Assembly (NCBI GenBank): GCA_023428245.1
Contig: JAEYYX010000062.1
Coordinates: 1 to 32,771 of the forward strand
DNA: 32,771 bases
DNA from: Pseudomonadota bacterium
GTDB lineage: Bacteria > Myxococcota_A > Polyangia > Polyangiales > Polyangiaceae
Reading direction: 5' to 3'
Shown here piece by piece: positions 8,501 through 15,671 of this stretch; position 1 is the stretch's first letter, and every line of letters starts with the position of its first letter. The notes below the pieces were generated by a model, which saw only the letters and a program-made list of their open reading frames with translations, was not told where the DNA came from and ran no database searches. Position numbers and translations under genes: made by a program.

Positions 8501-11149
8501 GAGCTCGTCTTCGAGCAAGGTGGAGAGCTTGCGCGCGTGTTCCAGTCGAACCGCTCCGCTCGTCTTCTCTGTGAGCGTTTTGTAGCTCTTGGCGCTGGCG
8601 GCGGGGTCTCCGAGCTTGCTCTCGAGTTCAGCCTTCTGGGTCAGAGCCTCGATGTCGTCCGGGTCGACATCGAGGGCGACATCGTAGCGGCCGAGAGCTC
8701 CGGCATCGTCGCCAAGCTCTCGCATCAGGCGCGCCGAGCGATGGGCGAGCGCCCGGAGCTCGGGCCCCTTGGAAAGGGCTTCGAGACGAGCCAGATAGCT
8801 GAGAGCTCCGGAGAGATCCCCGAGCGACTCCGCGTCATCGGCGAGGACCTTCAGCGCTTCGGGATTCTCCTCGCTCTCGAGGAGAAGAATGAGCGCTTGA
8901 CGCATCCCCTCGTCGTCCTTGAGCTCGGTCTTGTGCACCTCGGCGGCGCGACGGAGTAACTCGGCTCTTCGACTCTGATTTTCGTGAGCGTCGGCAAGCT
9001 CGAGCAAGAGGCGCGCCACAGCGTCGATTTGGCCGTACTCGCGGTAGCGACCCTCGAGCTCATCGGACAGCTCCGTCTGCCCGGGAGCCGTGCGCACAGC
9101 TTCGAGCAAGCAATCGGTCGCACCTTGGATGTCACCGAGAGCTGTTCGGTGGTGCGCTTCGGCCCTGAGCAGGTTCGCCCTCTCGATAGGATCTTTCGCG
9201 AGGTCAGCTCGTGCCCGGGCCGCCCTCGCCGCCTGCTCGCGGTCGCCAGCGCGCTCGAACTCGGCTTCAGCTTTCGCCCACAAAGAGCTATCAGCGAGAA
9301 CGTCCGCGGCCTCCGCAAAGGCGCTTCCCGCGAGCAAAGCCTCGTTCTTCTCGACGTAGAGCTCGCCGAGGAGGCGGCTATAACGGGCGCTCGTCTCGGA
9401 AGGCGCGATCTGTCGACGGAGCTCCTCCAGCAAGGCAATCGGCGCGTCCCTTTCCTCGACGGCTCGATAAGCCTCGGTCGCCTGCTCCGCATGTTCCGGC
9501 TCGTCCGGCTCGAGGCGAGCCAGGCTCGCGAGGGCGAGCGCCAGCCCGCGTTTGTCCCCGCGCTTGTCCCTTTGCAGGACAATGAGCTTGCGGAGCCTGT
9601 TCAGACGCAGCTCGATGTCCGTCGCGACTTCGGCGCGCCGGCCCACGAGTTCCGCGAGTTCGTCCCACTTCTTCGCTTCGGACAGCGTCGCTTCGAGCTG
9701 ATCCGCGGCGCTTTCGTCGGACGGATCGAGAAGAACGAGCTGCCTGCGCGCTTCGATCGCCGCAGCCACATCGTGCAGCGGGCCATCAGCCAGAGCCGCG
9801 GCCTCTTCGAGCCAAGCCGTTCGCTCGGTGAGCGAGGCCGCTTCGTGGCGCGCCGCGCGCGCGTAAAGCTCGTAAAGATCCCGGTGTTTCCCTTGGGACT
9901 TGTAGGTCGCCGTCAGGTATTCGAGAGCGTCCGGCTGGGCCGGATTCGACGCGAGGGCGTCGCGGAAGGAGCGTTCGCCTTCGGATTTCCGGGCATGGGC
10001 GATATAGGCCTTCCCGATCGCGGCGAGCGCTTCGGCCCGCTCCTCCGGGGCCGCTTCTTTCGAGGGGCGGAGCGCCGTGACATAACTCTCGTCGAAGGTC
10101 GTCTCGAGCACCGCCCGCAGAACCTCACGAGCCGAAGGGGCAACGGCGCCATCCGGGTTTCTCGTCAAATAGCCCGCCGCAAAGGGGGCAAGTTCGTCCC
10201 GCCGCGACAGGGAATCGGCGTAGAAGATCGCGAGCTGGAGGGCGCGGTCATTGCCGCTGTCGCAGCCGAGAGCGCACGTCGCATACGACATGCCATACTC
10301 GCCGTCGTACATCTCGGCGAGGCTCACAAACAAATCACAAGCCTCCGCGGTCTCTTCCGCGGGCACGCGGTCGCCCGCCTGGATCCGTTCGAGAATCGCG
10401 GCACCGAGCTGCTGTTTCAGGCCCGGATCGCTCGAGTCGATAGCGAGCGCCTTCCGGAGAGCTTTCTGCAGGCCGAGCGTGTCCCCGGCGCTCCGACACA
10501 CCTCCACTTCGTCGAGGTACAGCGCGAAAGCACGCTCCGGGTCATTTTCGAGCAGTTTTTGCTCGGCGGCGAAGAGAGGGAGCGCTTCGCTCCACTTGCC
10601 CGCGGCTTTCAAGAGCTCGCGCGCCATGTAGATCGAGTAGGAGTCGCCCGGGTTCAGCGCAATCGCACGTTTGTAAGCGATGAGCGCCCCCTCGGGTCGC
10701 CCGAGCTCCTCCGATTGCACCCGCGCAAGCTCGATCAGGACCGCGGATGCGACGTCGAGGAGATCCGGGCGGGTCGGGATGACTTTCTCAATGAGCTTGG
10801 CGCGCCGGTCGAGAAGGGCCAAGACACCCTTCAAATCTCCCTTTTCCCGGTAAATCCCGGCAAGTTTCTCGGCGGCGACCTCGTGGGTCGGGTCTTTTTC
10901 GACAGCGGACATGAGCGCCCGCACAGCTCGGTGAGCGTCGTTCAGGCTGGTGAGCCAGACCTGAGAAGCTTCGACGTACCAATGAGCGCCGCTCGCGGCA
11001 TCCGTCGAAGTGGCACCGGCTTTTTCCAAGAATACCGCGTAACCACGAGGATCGGTCTGCCCATGCTCGTACGCCGCGCTGAGGGCTTCCGAGTCTCCGG
11101 GGTCCTGACCTAATCTTTTCGCAAGGGCATCCAGCTGTCGCGCATCCAT
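5552..11149 (-). CDS. Giant TPR protein with acidic and proline-rich tail
   Basis: 1865 residues. Residues 1 to about 1415 are helical TPR-type repeats; examples are AAEKLAGIYREKGDLKGVLALL and RYDVALDVDPDDIEALTQKAELESKLGD. About 1416-1480 is a charged coiled coil (SEEAERARLREIEAKEAEER). About 1480-1770 is an acidic Ala/Ser/Glu-rich disordered region. About 1770-1865 is proline-rich, with VPPPLP, LPPPLP and long P-runs ending in PPPPPPPGAKKA. There is no signal peptide or membrane helix, so it is probably a cytoplasmic scaffold. The repeats suggest protein-protein contacts along a long solenoid and the tail suggests recruitment of proline-binding domains. It is divergent from the GYF-domain protein at 11315. 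Similar large TPR proteins are frequent in Myxococcota, but I cannot assign a named homologue. Confidence 0.88.
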   Translation of the reverse strand: MDARQLDALAKRLGQDPGDSEALSAAYEHGQTDPRGYAVFLEKAGATSTDAASGAHWYVEASQVWLTSLNDAHRAVRALMSAVEKDPTHEVAAEKLAGIYREKGDLKGVLALLDRRAKLIEKVIPTRPDLLDVASAVLIELARVQSEELGRPEGALIAYKRAIALNPGDSYSIYMARELLKAAGKWSEALPLFAAEQKLLENDPERAFALYLDEVEVCRSAGDTLGLQKALRKALAIDSSDPGLKQQLGAAILERIQAGDRVPAEETAEACDLFVSLAEMYDGEYGMSYATCALGCDSGNDRALQLAIFYADSLSRRDELAPFAAGYLTRNPDGAVAPSAREVLRAVLETTFDESYVTALRPSKEAAPEERAEALAAIGKAYIAHARKSEGERSFRDALASNPAQPDALEYLTATYKSQGKHRDLYELYARAARHEAASLTERTAWLEEAAALADGPLHDVAAAIEARRQLVLLDPSDESAADQLEATLSEAKKWDELAELVGRRAEVATDIELRLNRLRKLIVLQRDKRGDKRGLALALASLARLEPDEPEHAEQATEAYRAVEERDAPIALLEELRRQIAPSETSARYSRLLGELYVEKNEALLAGSAFAEAADVLADSSLWAKAEAEFERAGDREQAARAARARADLAKDPIERANLLRAEAHHRTALGDIQGATDCLLEAVRTAPGQTELSDELEGRYREYGQIDAVARLLLELADAHENQSRRAELLRRAAEVHKTELKDDEGMRQALILLLESEENPEALKVLADDAESLGDLSGALSYLARLEALSKGPELRALAHRSARLMRELGDDAGALGRYDVALDVDPDDIEALTQKAELESKLGDPAASAKSYKTLTEKTSGAVRLEHARKLSTLLEDELGDAEGAVRALEIVIELDRDDLGAVERIAALSERLGNWAAFAGYQGQLVEFEGDPEEAFRMAEKLANVLVEELDRKKDAMAVLLPFARDGVEEARTRYISLGDELGVPGNVAESIRAWLPMTPPGPKRNHLLRAAFDRFVEAGQKADARDLGVDLARLKGVDREVAEKLESIALELEDVDALRAAFVALGRELAGSARADEFVRQAEVLHGAGVPVTEAIVHGEEALSSVPAEDAEPFLARLAALTDDKAIQITVYERQVGRAKSIEERRSALCRAAEIALGHEENQKALELLTLALAGTTPDEGLDELIDEVRTLDERAKTTGLRRLLLDVLSEAGKTLRDGGRTRGLLLRRAGRLAFSELKDAERAFELFRGSLIAHAEEETLTELEDVASDSGNLKAASDVIGQALEEVHDAPLVRMLLRHRHGLRKDRLGDEAGAVEDLKKLYEISPGDVEIADQLETHYQLTNDTRGLVHLYEDRILRSRDALLRAELARKVAILWQEELKNPRETADAWRRVLRLNPSDLEAKENLERAKLEMRKITAADLAKSEEAERARLREIEAKEAEERARALAEAERIRKEKEDRLRDRLKESLPPPPSPDDLPPPSSKLEAEEAPLPPGVDEPASEEAASEGESGKDQSEPSSEAASSVQPDEAAETASNKSEPEEGASSESASGEADETGSEARADASEARETSSAGAEAGEAPESTGGEASATAEGDEPAQGGPEADEAPSALSADEEPKGEAAPAADALSETSPAPVVEADKGGFEPVEATPEAPLPGRTEGRTVELSPEEAKKLIDEAEAHTAESAEEQPTPTRSISAAEKGALDFTGEDEVTALHTLDPALFEGATPEEGTSENTNEEERAEVGDQELFDADFDEGTIAGDDAIVMLDPSPGAGPSVPPPLPTAPRSLPPPLPGALEAKPGAPPKPPSGSKAPPPPPPPKTGRGAPPLPPPPRGAGSGDVPLKRPPPPPPPGAKKA

Positions 11150-11180
11150 TGGCTAGTTCGACGCTATCACTTTCACCCTC

Positions 11181-11186
11181 ACTGTA
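11181..11186 (-). promoter_or_regulatory. Candidate -10 element for the giant TPR gene
   Basis: On the minus strand the sequence GCTACAGT contains TACAGT (4 of 6 to TATAAT) about 32 bp before the start codon at 11149, in the 165-bp divergent region. No clear -35 element is visible. Weak call. Confidence 0.25.
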
Positions 11187-11314
11187 GCAACGGCGCCACG
11201 ATTTTGATAGGAAGCTGTTCGCCCCAGTGTTTCGAGACGGGATCGGCCACAAAAGCGAGCGGCCAACCCCCGGATCTTCGGAAGTACTCCGGCCAGCCGT
11301 TTGGCGTTTCGCTC

Positions 11315-12904
11315 ATGTCCTCGACCTCTGAACCCACCCTCCGCACTCTCATCGAAACCCGGCGCGCCCAGGGGCGGCCCGCGCGCCTCGAGGAAGCCCT
11401 CCCGATCGTGGGGGCGCTCGCGGCTGAGCTCGCCGAGCAACATCGGGCCGGCTACTCGTTCTTCGTCTACCCGAGCGCCCTTTACTTCGGCCAGGACCAG
11501 CTCTTCCACGCCGGCCCCGCCTCCGCCCAGCCCCCGACAGACCCCAAGGACGTGGCCTGCCTCCCCCCGGAGTCCCAGGGGCGCCTCCCCGGAGCCGCCC
11601 GCGCCTCCGTCTACAGCGTCGGAGCCATCCTCTACGAGCTCCTTTCCCTGCAGAGCGTCGGCCCCGGAATGCGCCCGCTCTCCCAAGTCGCCCCGGGAAC
11701 CCCACCCGAGCTCGATCAAGCCCTCGCCTTTGCCCTCGCGAGCGATCCGGCCGCGCGACCCGACGACCTCGGCGCGCTGGCCCAAGCCCTCTACCAAATC
11801 CACCAGCAGGCCGCGCGCGCCCCTGCCCCCGCAGCGTATGAAGCGCCCGCCCCCGTCATCACCTCCCCGGGTCCCGCGGTAGCCCCCGCAAACTACTCCG
11901 CGCCTCAGATCCACTTCTCCCTCGGCCCCGAGGCGCCTGCGGCGCCCGCCATCCGGCCCATGCAGCACTCGATCGAGATCGATGTCTCGATGTCGCTCAT
12001 GCCGAAGCCTGGACCCGGAATGGGCGCACCCGAGCCCCCTCGGCCGGTCCCGGGAGCCGTGGCCCCGGCTCAGTCCGCAGAAGATCTTCACGCGATCAAG
12101 ATGCGCCTCGAAGCGGATGCTGCGCCCCGTTACGTGGTCGTGAAGAGCGGCATGGATCATGGCCCCTTCCGCGCCGTAGAACTTCTGCAGCAGATCGCGA
12201 GCCACACCTTCGAGGAAGAAGACCTTCTCCGCATTGGCGCTCACGAGCCGATCGCGATCAAAGATCACCCCGACTTCGCACCCTTCGCACGCCACGCACG
12301 ACTGCATCGCCACGAAAAAGCCGAAAAGGCGGCGATCGCTCAGGCCGTGGTCCAAGAGTCGCGTAGCCTCCGCGGCAAGGCGCTGCTCGGTGTGATTGCC
12401 CTCGGCCTGCTCGGAGCTGCCGCCGTCGTGTTCATCCTGACCAAACGCGGCCAGAAGAACGACGCCGTCGCGGTGGTCGAGGAAACCGCAGCGAACGTGG
12501 AGTCGGACGCTGGCCTCGTCAAGAAGAAGTCCGCAAGCGGTGGCGGCGGCCGGGTCACTGGTTCGGTCGGAGGTATTCCCCAACTCTCTGGCGGAATGAG
12601 CTGTGAGTCGGCCCAGAACGCCTATGTCGAGGAAATGAAAATCGGCGCCAAGGGCGGCCAGGCGGACCTCACCGCTGGCCAGTTCCAGGCCATCCTCGGC
12701 CACGGCGCCTACCTCAACAGCTGCGGAGTTCCCGATAGCATGAGCGTGAACGTCTGCGCTGCCATCCAAAATGGCCGCGCGGTAGGCGTCACGATCACGA
12801 CCACCCCTCGTAACCCGCAAATCCAATCCTGCATCGCCAGCCGAGTCCGCGCGATGAGCTTCCCGAGTCACCCGAAGCTCGACATCACCCGGACCAAGTT
12901 CTGA
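11315..12904 (+). CDS. Degenerate kinase C-lobe / GYF-like / transmembrane / AgmX-PglI-type protein
   Basis: 529 residues from the ATG at 11315. Residues about 24-162 resemble only the C-lobe of a Hanks-type Ser/Thr kinase: EQHRAGYSFFVYPSAL in place of the HRD loop, CLPPES in place of the APE motif, and a well-kept helix F (ASVYSVGAILYELL), then RPDDLGALAQAL. There is no glycine loop, ATP-binding Lys, HRD or DFG, so it should be inactive. A Pro/Ala linker leads to a GYF_2-like domain (about 272-330: YVVVKSGMDHGPFRAVELL), a transmembrane helix (about 354-378) and a periplasmic Gly-rich linker. The C-terminus (about 425-529, ending FPSHPKLDITRTKF) resembles the TonB-like AgmX/PglI domain. M. 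xanthus GltJ (AgmX) has GYF, membrane helix and this C-terminus in the same order. The MCE operon follows 99 bp later. Confidence 0.85.
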   Translation: MSSTSEPTLRTLIETRRAQGRPARLEEALPIVGALAAELAEQHRAGYSFFVYPSALYFGQDQLFHAGPASAQPPTDPKDVACLPPESQGRLPGAARASVYSVGAILYELLSLQSVGPGMRPLSQVAPGTPPELDQALAFALASDPAARPDDLGALAQALYQIHQQAARAPAPAAYEAPAPVITSPGPAVAPANYSAPQIHFSLGPEAPAAPAIRPMQHSIEIDVSMSLMPKPGPGMGAPEPPRPVPGAVAPAQSAEDLHAIKMRLEADAAPRYVVVKSGMDHGPFRAVELLQQIASHTFEEEDLLRIGAHEPIAIKDHPDFAPFARHARLHRHEKAEKAAIAQAVVQESRSLRGKALLGVIALGLLGAAAVVFILTKRGQKNDAVAVVEETAANVESDAGLVKKKSASGGGGRVTGSVGGIPQLSGGMSCESAQNAYVEEMKIGAKGGQADLTAGQFQAILGHGAYLNSCGVPDSMSVNVCAAIQNGRAVGVTITTTPRNPQIQSCIASRVRAMSFPSHPKLDITRTKF

Positions 12905-12982
12905 TGCGCGCGGCGCGCGCCCCTGAAGTCCCGCGGCTGCGCGCCGTCTTGACCGGAATCTCGCGGCCCACGAAAAACCGCG

Positions 12983-12988
12983 TATAAG
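12983..12988 (+). promoter_or_regulatory. Candidate -10 element before the MCE transporter operon
   Basis: TATAAG lies 15 bp before the GTG start at 13004, in a 99-bp gap with an otherwise GC-rich sequence. No -35 at the right distance is evident (a TTGACC at 12949 is too far). If used, the transcript would begin only about 8 nt before the start codon, so it would be almost leaderless. Confidence 0.35.
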
Positions 12989-13003
12989 CTGGCAAGACGC
13001 CAA

Positions 13004-14047
13004 GTGATCTCGGTAGAGCGCCTTTATAAGTCCTTCGATGTGCCTGCGCTGCGAGGGGTCGCGCTCACGGTGCCGGATGGGACCATCCTCGGCATTGTGG
13101 GGCCGCCCGCCTCGGGCAAGAGCCTCACGCTGCGGGCCATCGCGGGCCTCATCGAGCCCGACGCCGGCAGCATCCGCATTCAAGGTGATGAGATGGTCGG
13201 CTCTCGTTACACCGAGCGAGCACGCCTCCAGGAGCGGCTCGGTATGGCCTTCCAGAATATCGCCCTCTTCGAGCACCTGACGGTCGGCGAGAACGTCGCT
13301 TTCCCGCTCCGACGGCGCGGGATCCAAGATCCGAGTGAGATCAGCAGCCGCGTCGAGGAAGCGCTCGCGACAGTCGGGCTCGGGGGCTTCGAAGAGCGCG
13401 CGGTCCAGGGGCTCTCGGGAGGCCAGAAGCGGCGCGTGGGACTGGCGCGAGCCGCGATCCATAGGCCCGCTTATCTCCTCTACGACGAACCGGCCGCCGG
13501 ACTCGATCCAGTGACCTCCGCGCGCACGTTTGCGCTGCTCCGGCGGCAACAGGAGAAGACGGGCGCAACCATCGCTGTCGTCTCGAGCGACGTAGCGAGC
13601 GTGCTCGGATCTGTCGATCGTGTGGCGGTGTTCCGTGCCGGGCGCGTCGTCTTCGAAGGACCGGCGAGCGAAGCGCGCGGCGCCCGCCAGGACTTCGTGC
13701 GCGAATTTTTGGGCGGCGCGTTCTCACCGAGCGAGCGGATCTCCGTCGCATCGCTCGGAGAACTGCTCAGCTCCTCTGGTACGCTCGAGCGCCCCGAAGC
13801 TCCCCAGCAGGGAGAACAGCTCTTGGCCCGCGTGCTCGGCCAGGCCAAACCTCAGGTGCCCACGTGGGCCTCCTCTCCCCCTGGCCCCCAGAGCGCCCCG
13901 CCCGCGAGGTCCCCCGAGCTCCCGCGTTCGCCTGAGCCCAGCGAACCTCCTCCAAGCTCCACTCCTGCCCGGCACTCCTGGGCCGAGGCGCCACCGCCTC
14001 CGAGCCCCTCTGAGCCGAGCCCGGTCGATCCCTGGAGGAAGAAATGA
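13004..14047 (+). CDS. MCE/Mla-type ABC transporter ATPase 1, H-loop His missing, Pro-rich tail
   Basis: MlaF-like ATPase of a lipid transporter. The GTG at 13004 gives 347 residues. Motifs seen: Walker A GPPASGKS (33-40), Q-loop Gln84 in MAFQN, intact signature LSGGQ (137-141), Walker B LLYDEP with Glu162 and D-loop GLDP. The switch region reads AVVSSDVAS, so the usual H-loop His is Ser195. After about residue 241 a tail of about 105 residues, Pro/Ser/Glu-rich, extends beyond the usual length of about 250. It contains PPG and polyproline pieces. The stop overlaps the permease 1 start as ATGA. Read with ATPase 2, the lost His lies in the site completed by the damaged signature of that partner. 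Confidence 0.92.
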   Translation: MISVERLYKSFDVPALRGVALTVPDGTILGIVGPPASGKSLTLRAIAGLIEPDAGSIRIQGDEMVGSRYTERARLQERLGMAFQNIALFEHLTVGENVAFPLRRRGIQDPSEISSRVEEALATVGLGGFEERAVQGLSGGQKRRVGLARAAIHRPAYLLYDEPAAGLDPVTSARTFALLRRQQEKTGATIAVVSSDVASVLGSVDRVAVFRAGRVVFEGPASEARGARQDFVREFLGGAFSPSERISVASLGELLSSSGTLERPEAPQQGEQLLARVLGQAKPQVPTWASSPPGPQSAPPARSPELPRSPEPSEPPPSSTPARHSWAEAPPPPSPSEPSPVDPWRKK

Positions 14048-14817
14048 GGGAACTTCTCCGCTTCTTCGGCGACCTCTTGCAGGGACTCGGCGGCCTCGGG
14101 GTCGTGCTCGCAACAACCTTCGACGGCACCTTCCGCGGCAAGGTCGACGGCCGCCAGCTCACCGACAGCCTGAGGCGACTCGGAATCGGCTCGATTCCTG
14201 TGATCGTAGCGACCGCGCTCTTCGTCGGCGGCATCATGGTCGTCCAATCGGCGCCCCTCATTACACGCTTCGGGGCCCATGGACTGCTCGGCTGGGGCGC
14301 AGGCTTCGGCATCTTGCGCGAAGTCGGCCCAGTCCTCACCGGCCTCATGATCTCCGGGCGCGCCGGCAGCAACAACACCGCCGAGCTCGGTACGCTCACG
14401 GTCACCGAACAGGTCGACGGTTTACGCGCGATCGCTGTCGACCCCGGACCCTATCTTGTCGCCCCGCGGGTCCTCGCCATCGTGCTCACCACCGTCCTCG
14501 GGACACTCCTGTCGATGGCGGTGGCGCTCCTCGGCGCAGCTCTGAGCGGATACGGACTGCTCGGAGTCCACCCGGTGACCTTCTGGAACGGGCTTGTGAG
14601 TGGCCTCATCGGCCCCGAAGACGTGCTCCACGGAGCCCTCAAAGCGCTCATCTTCGGGATCATCATTGGCGCTACCAGCACGTCTTTCGGTTTGCACGCG
14701 CGCGGGGGCGCGCCGGGTGTCGGGCGCGCCGTGAATCAAAGTGTCGTGCTGTCCGCGCTCATGATCTTCGTCTTCGATGCTCTCGTTTCCTTTGCCGCGG
14801 AGGCGCTCGCACCATGA
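14044..14817 (+). CDS. MlaE-family permease 1 of the MCE transporter
   Basis: 257 residues and several hydrophobic helices, matching the MlaE/YrbE family that forms the membrane core of MCE lipid transporters. The conserved central block is intact: ILREVGPVLTGLMISGRAG, AELGTLTVTEQVDGL and the following AIAVDP. The family contacts its ATPase through this region. The N-terminal amphipathic part (RFFGDLLQGLGGLGVVL) is also typical. The start ATG overlaps the stop of ATPase 1 and the stop overlaps permease 2, implying coupled translation at matched amounts. It is the canonical half of a permease pair; see the divergent permease 2. Confidence 0.92.
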   Translation: MRELLRFFGDLLQGLGGLGVVLATTFDGTFRGKVDGRQLTDSLRRLGIGSIPVIVATALFVGGIMVVQSAPLITRFGAHGLLGWGAGFGILREVGPVLTGLMISGRAGSNNTAELGTLTVTEQVDGLRAIAVDPGPYLVAPRVLAIVLTTVLGTLLSMAVALLGAALSGYGLLGVHPVTFWNGLVSGLIGPEDVLHGALKALIFGIIIGATSTSFGLHARGGAPGVGRAVNQSVVLSALMIFVFDALVSFAAEALAP

Positions 14818-15671
14818 GGCAACCTGAGGACGAGGGCGCACCGGTGCTCCGCACCCGCGACGAAATTCGACGGGCTTCAATCCCTCCGAGACACCCCGAT
14901 CTCGTCGTGCAGAGACCGATGCCCGGTTTCGTGCTGCCGAGCGACGAAGAGGGCAACATCTTCCGGACCATGAGCGCCGTCGTCGCAGCATTTCCCCGCC
15001 TCGAGCGGGGCGGCGTGAGTCAGCGCATCGCCGAAGACGGCCTCCGTTCCCTCGGATTCGTCGCCCTCGTGCTCGCCTTCGTGAGCTCCATTTTGGTTTA
15101 CCAAGCGGGCATCCAGGCAGCCCGCGTGGTCCCGGATATGACCACCATCGGCCCAAGCTACCTCGAGATCCTGACGCGCGATCTCGCCGCCACCCTCGCC
15201 GCGCTCATGCTCGCCACCCGAGTGGGCGCGGGGATCGCCGCCGAAATCGGCGGCATGCGCGTAACAGATCAGCTCGACGCGCTGCGGCTGTCGGGCGCCG
15301 ATCCCGTCGTCACCTTGGTCCTGCCTCGGGTGCTCGCGAGCCTCGTCTACACCCCGCTCATCACCCTGGTCGGTGGGGCGGTCGCCGTGGCCTCGGGAAC
15401 CGCAACAGGATATTTTGCCTTCGAAATCAATCCGGCGACCTTCCTGGACTTCCGCTTCGTCGACGGAGTCGACATCGCCATGGGCATCGTCAAGAGCCTC
15501 GTCTTTGGCGCGGCGGTGCCGCTCGTGAGCTCCCACGCGGGGCTGTACGCGGAAGGCGGCTCCCGGGGCGTCGGGGACGCGACCACCCGCGCCGTGGTCC
15601 AGTCTTCGCTCGCCGTGATCATCCTCGGCTTCATCATCGGCGCCTTCGTCGAAATCGTGGGGGGATCTTGA
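14814..15671 (+). CDS. MlaE-family permease 2, divergent, with N-terminal extension
   Basis: 285 residues from the ATG at 14814, which overlaps the previous stop as ATGA; the open frame runs much further upstream but is only a shadow of the two preceding genes. A hydrophilic extension of about 50 residues (MRQPEDEGAPVLRTRDEIRR onward) precedes the MlaE-like region. The block aligned with REVGP in permease 1 reads TRDLAATLAALMLATRVGAG, so the Glu and Gly-Pro are lost, while AAEIGGMRVTDQLDAL is kept. Two unlike permeases in one operon suggest a heterodimeric core instead of the MlaE homodimer. The stop overlaps the TTG start of ATPase 2. Confidence 0.9.
   Translation: MRQPEDEGAPVLRTRDEIRRASIPPRHPDLVVQRPMPGFVLPSDEEGNIFRTMSAVVAAFPRLERGGVSQRIAEDGLRSLGFVALVLAFVSSILVYQAGIQAARVVPDMTTIGPSYLEILTRDLAATLAALMLATRVGAGIAAEIGGMRVTDQLDALRLSGADPVVTLVLPRVLASLVYTPLITLVGGAVAVASGTATGYFAFEINPATFLDFRFVDGVDIAMGIVKSLVFGAAVPLVSSHAGLYAEGGSRGVGDATTRAVVQSSLAVIILGFIIGAFVEIVGGS

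Noticed and set aside
8984..11113. 709-codon plus-strand frame opposite the TPR gene
   Set aside because: It lies wholly inside the TPR gene and has the Arg-rich, motif-free composition of an antisense shadow.
11153..13549. 798-codon minus-strand open frame opposite the GYF-domain and ATPase 1 genes
   Set aside because: It is antisense to two well-supported genes and spans their intergenic gap. Its translation is Arg/Gly/Asp-rich with no domain. Long antisense frames are expected in DNA with GC-rich third codon positions.
13620..14813. Long upstream extension of the permease 2 reading frame
   Set aside because: It overlaps ATPase 1 and permease 1 in another frame and reads as Arg/Pro/Ser-rich noise. 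The ATGA overlap at 14814 fixes the start.
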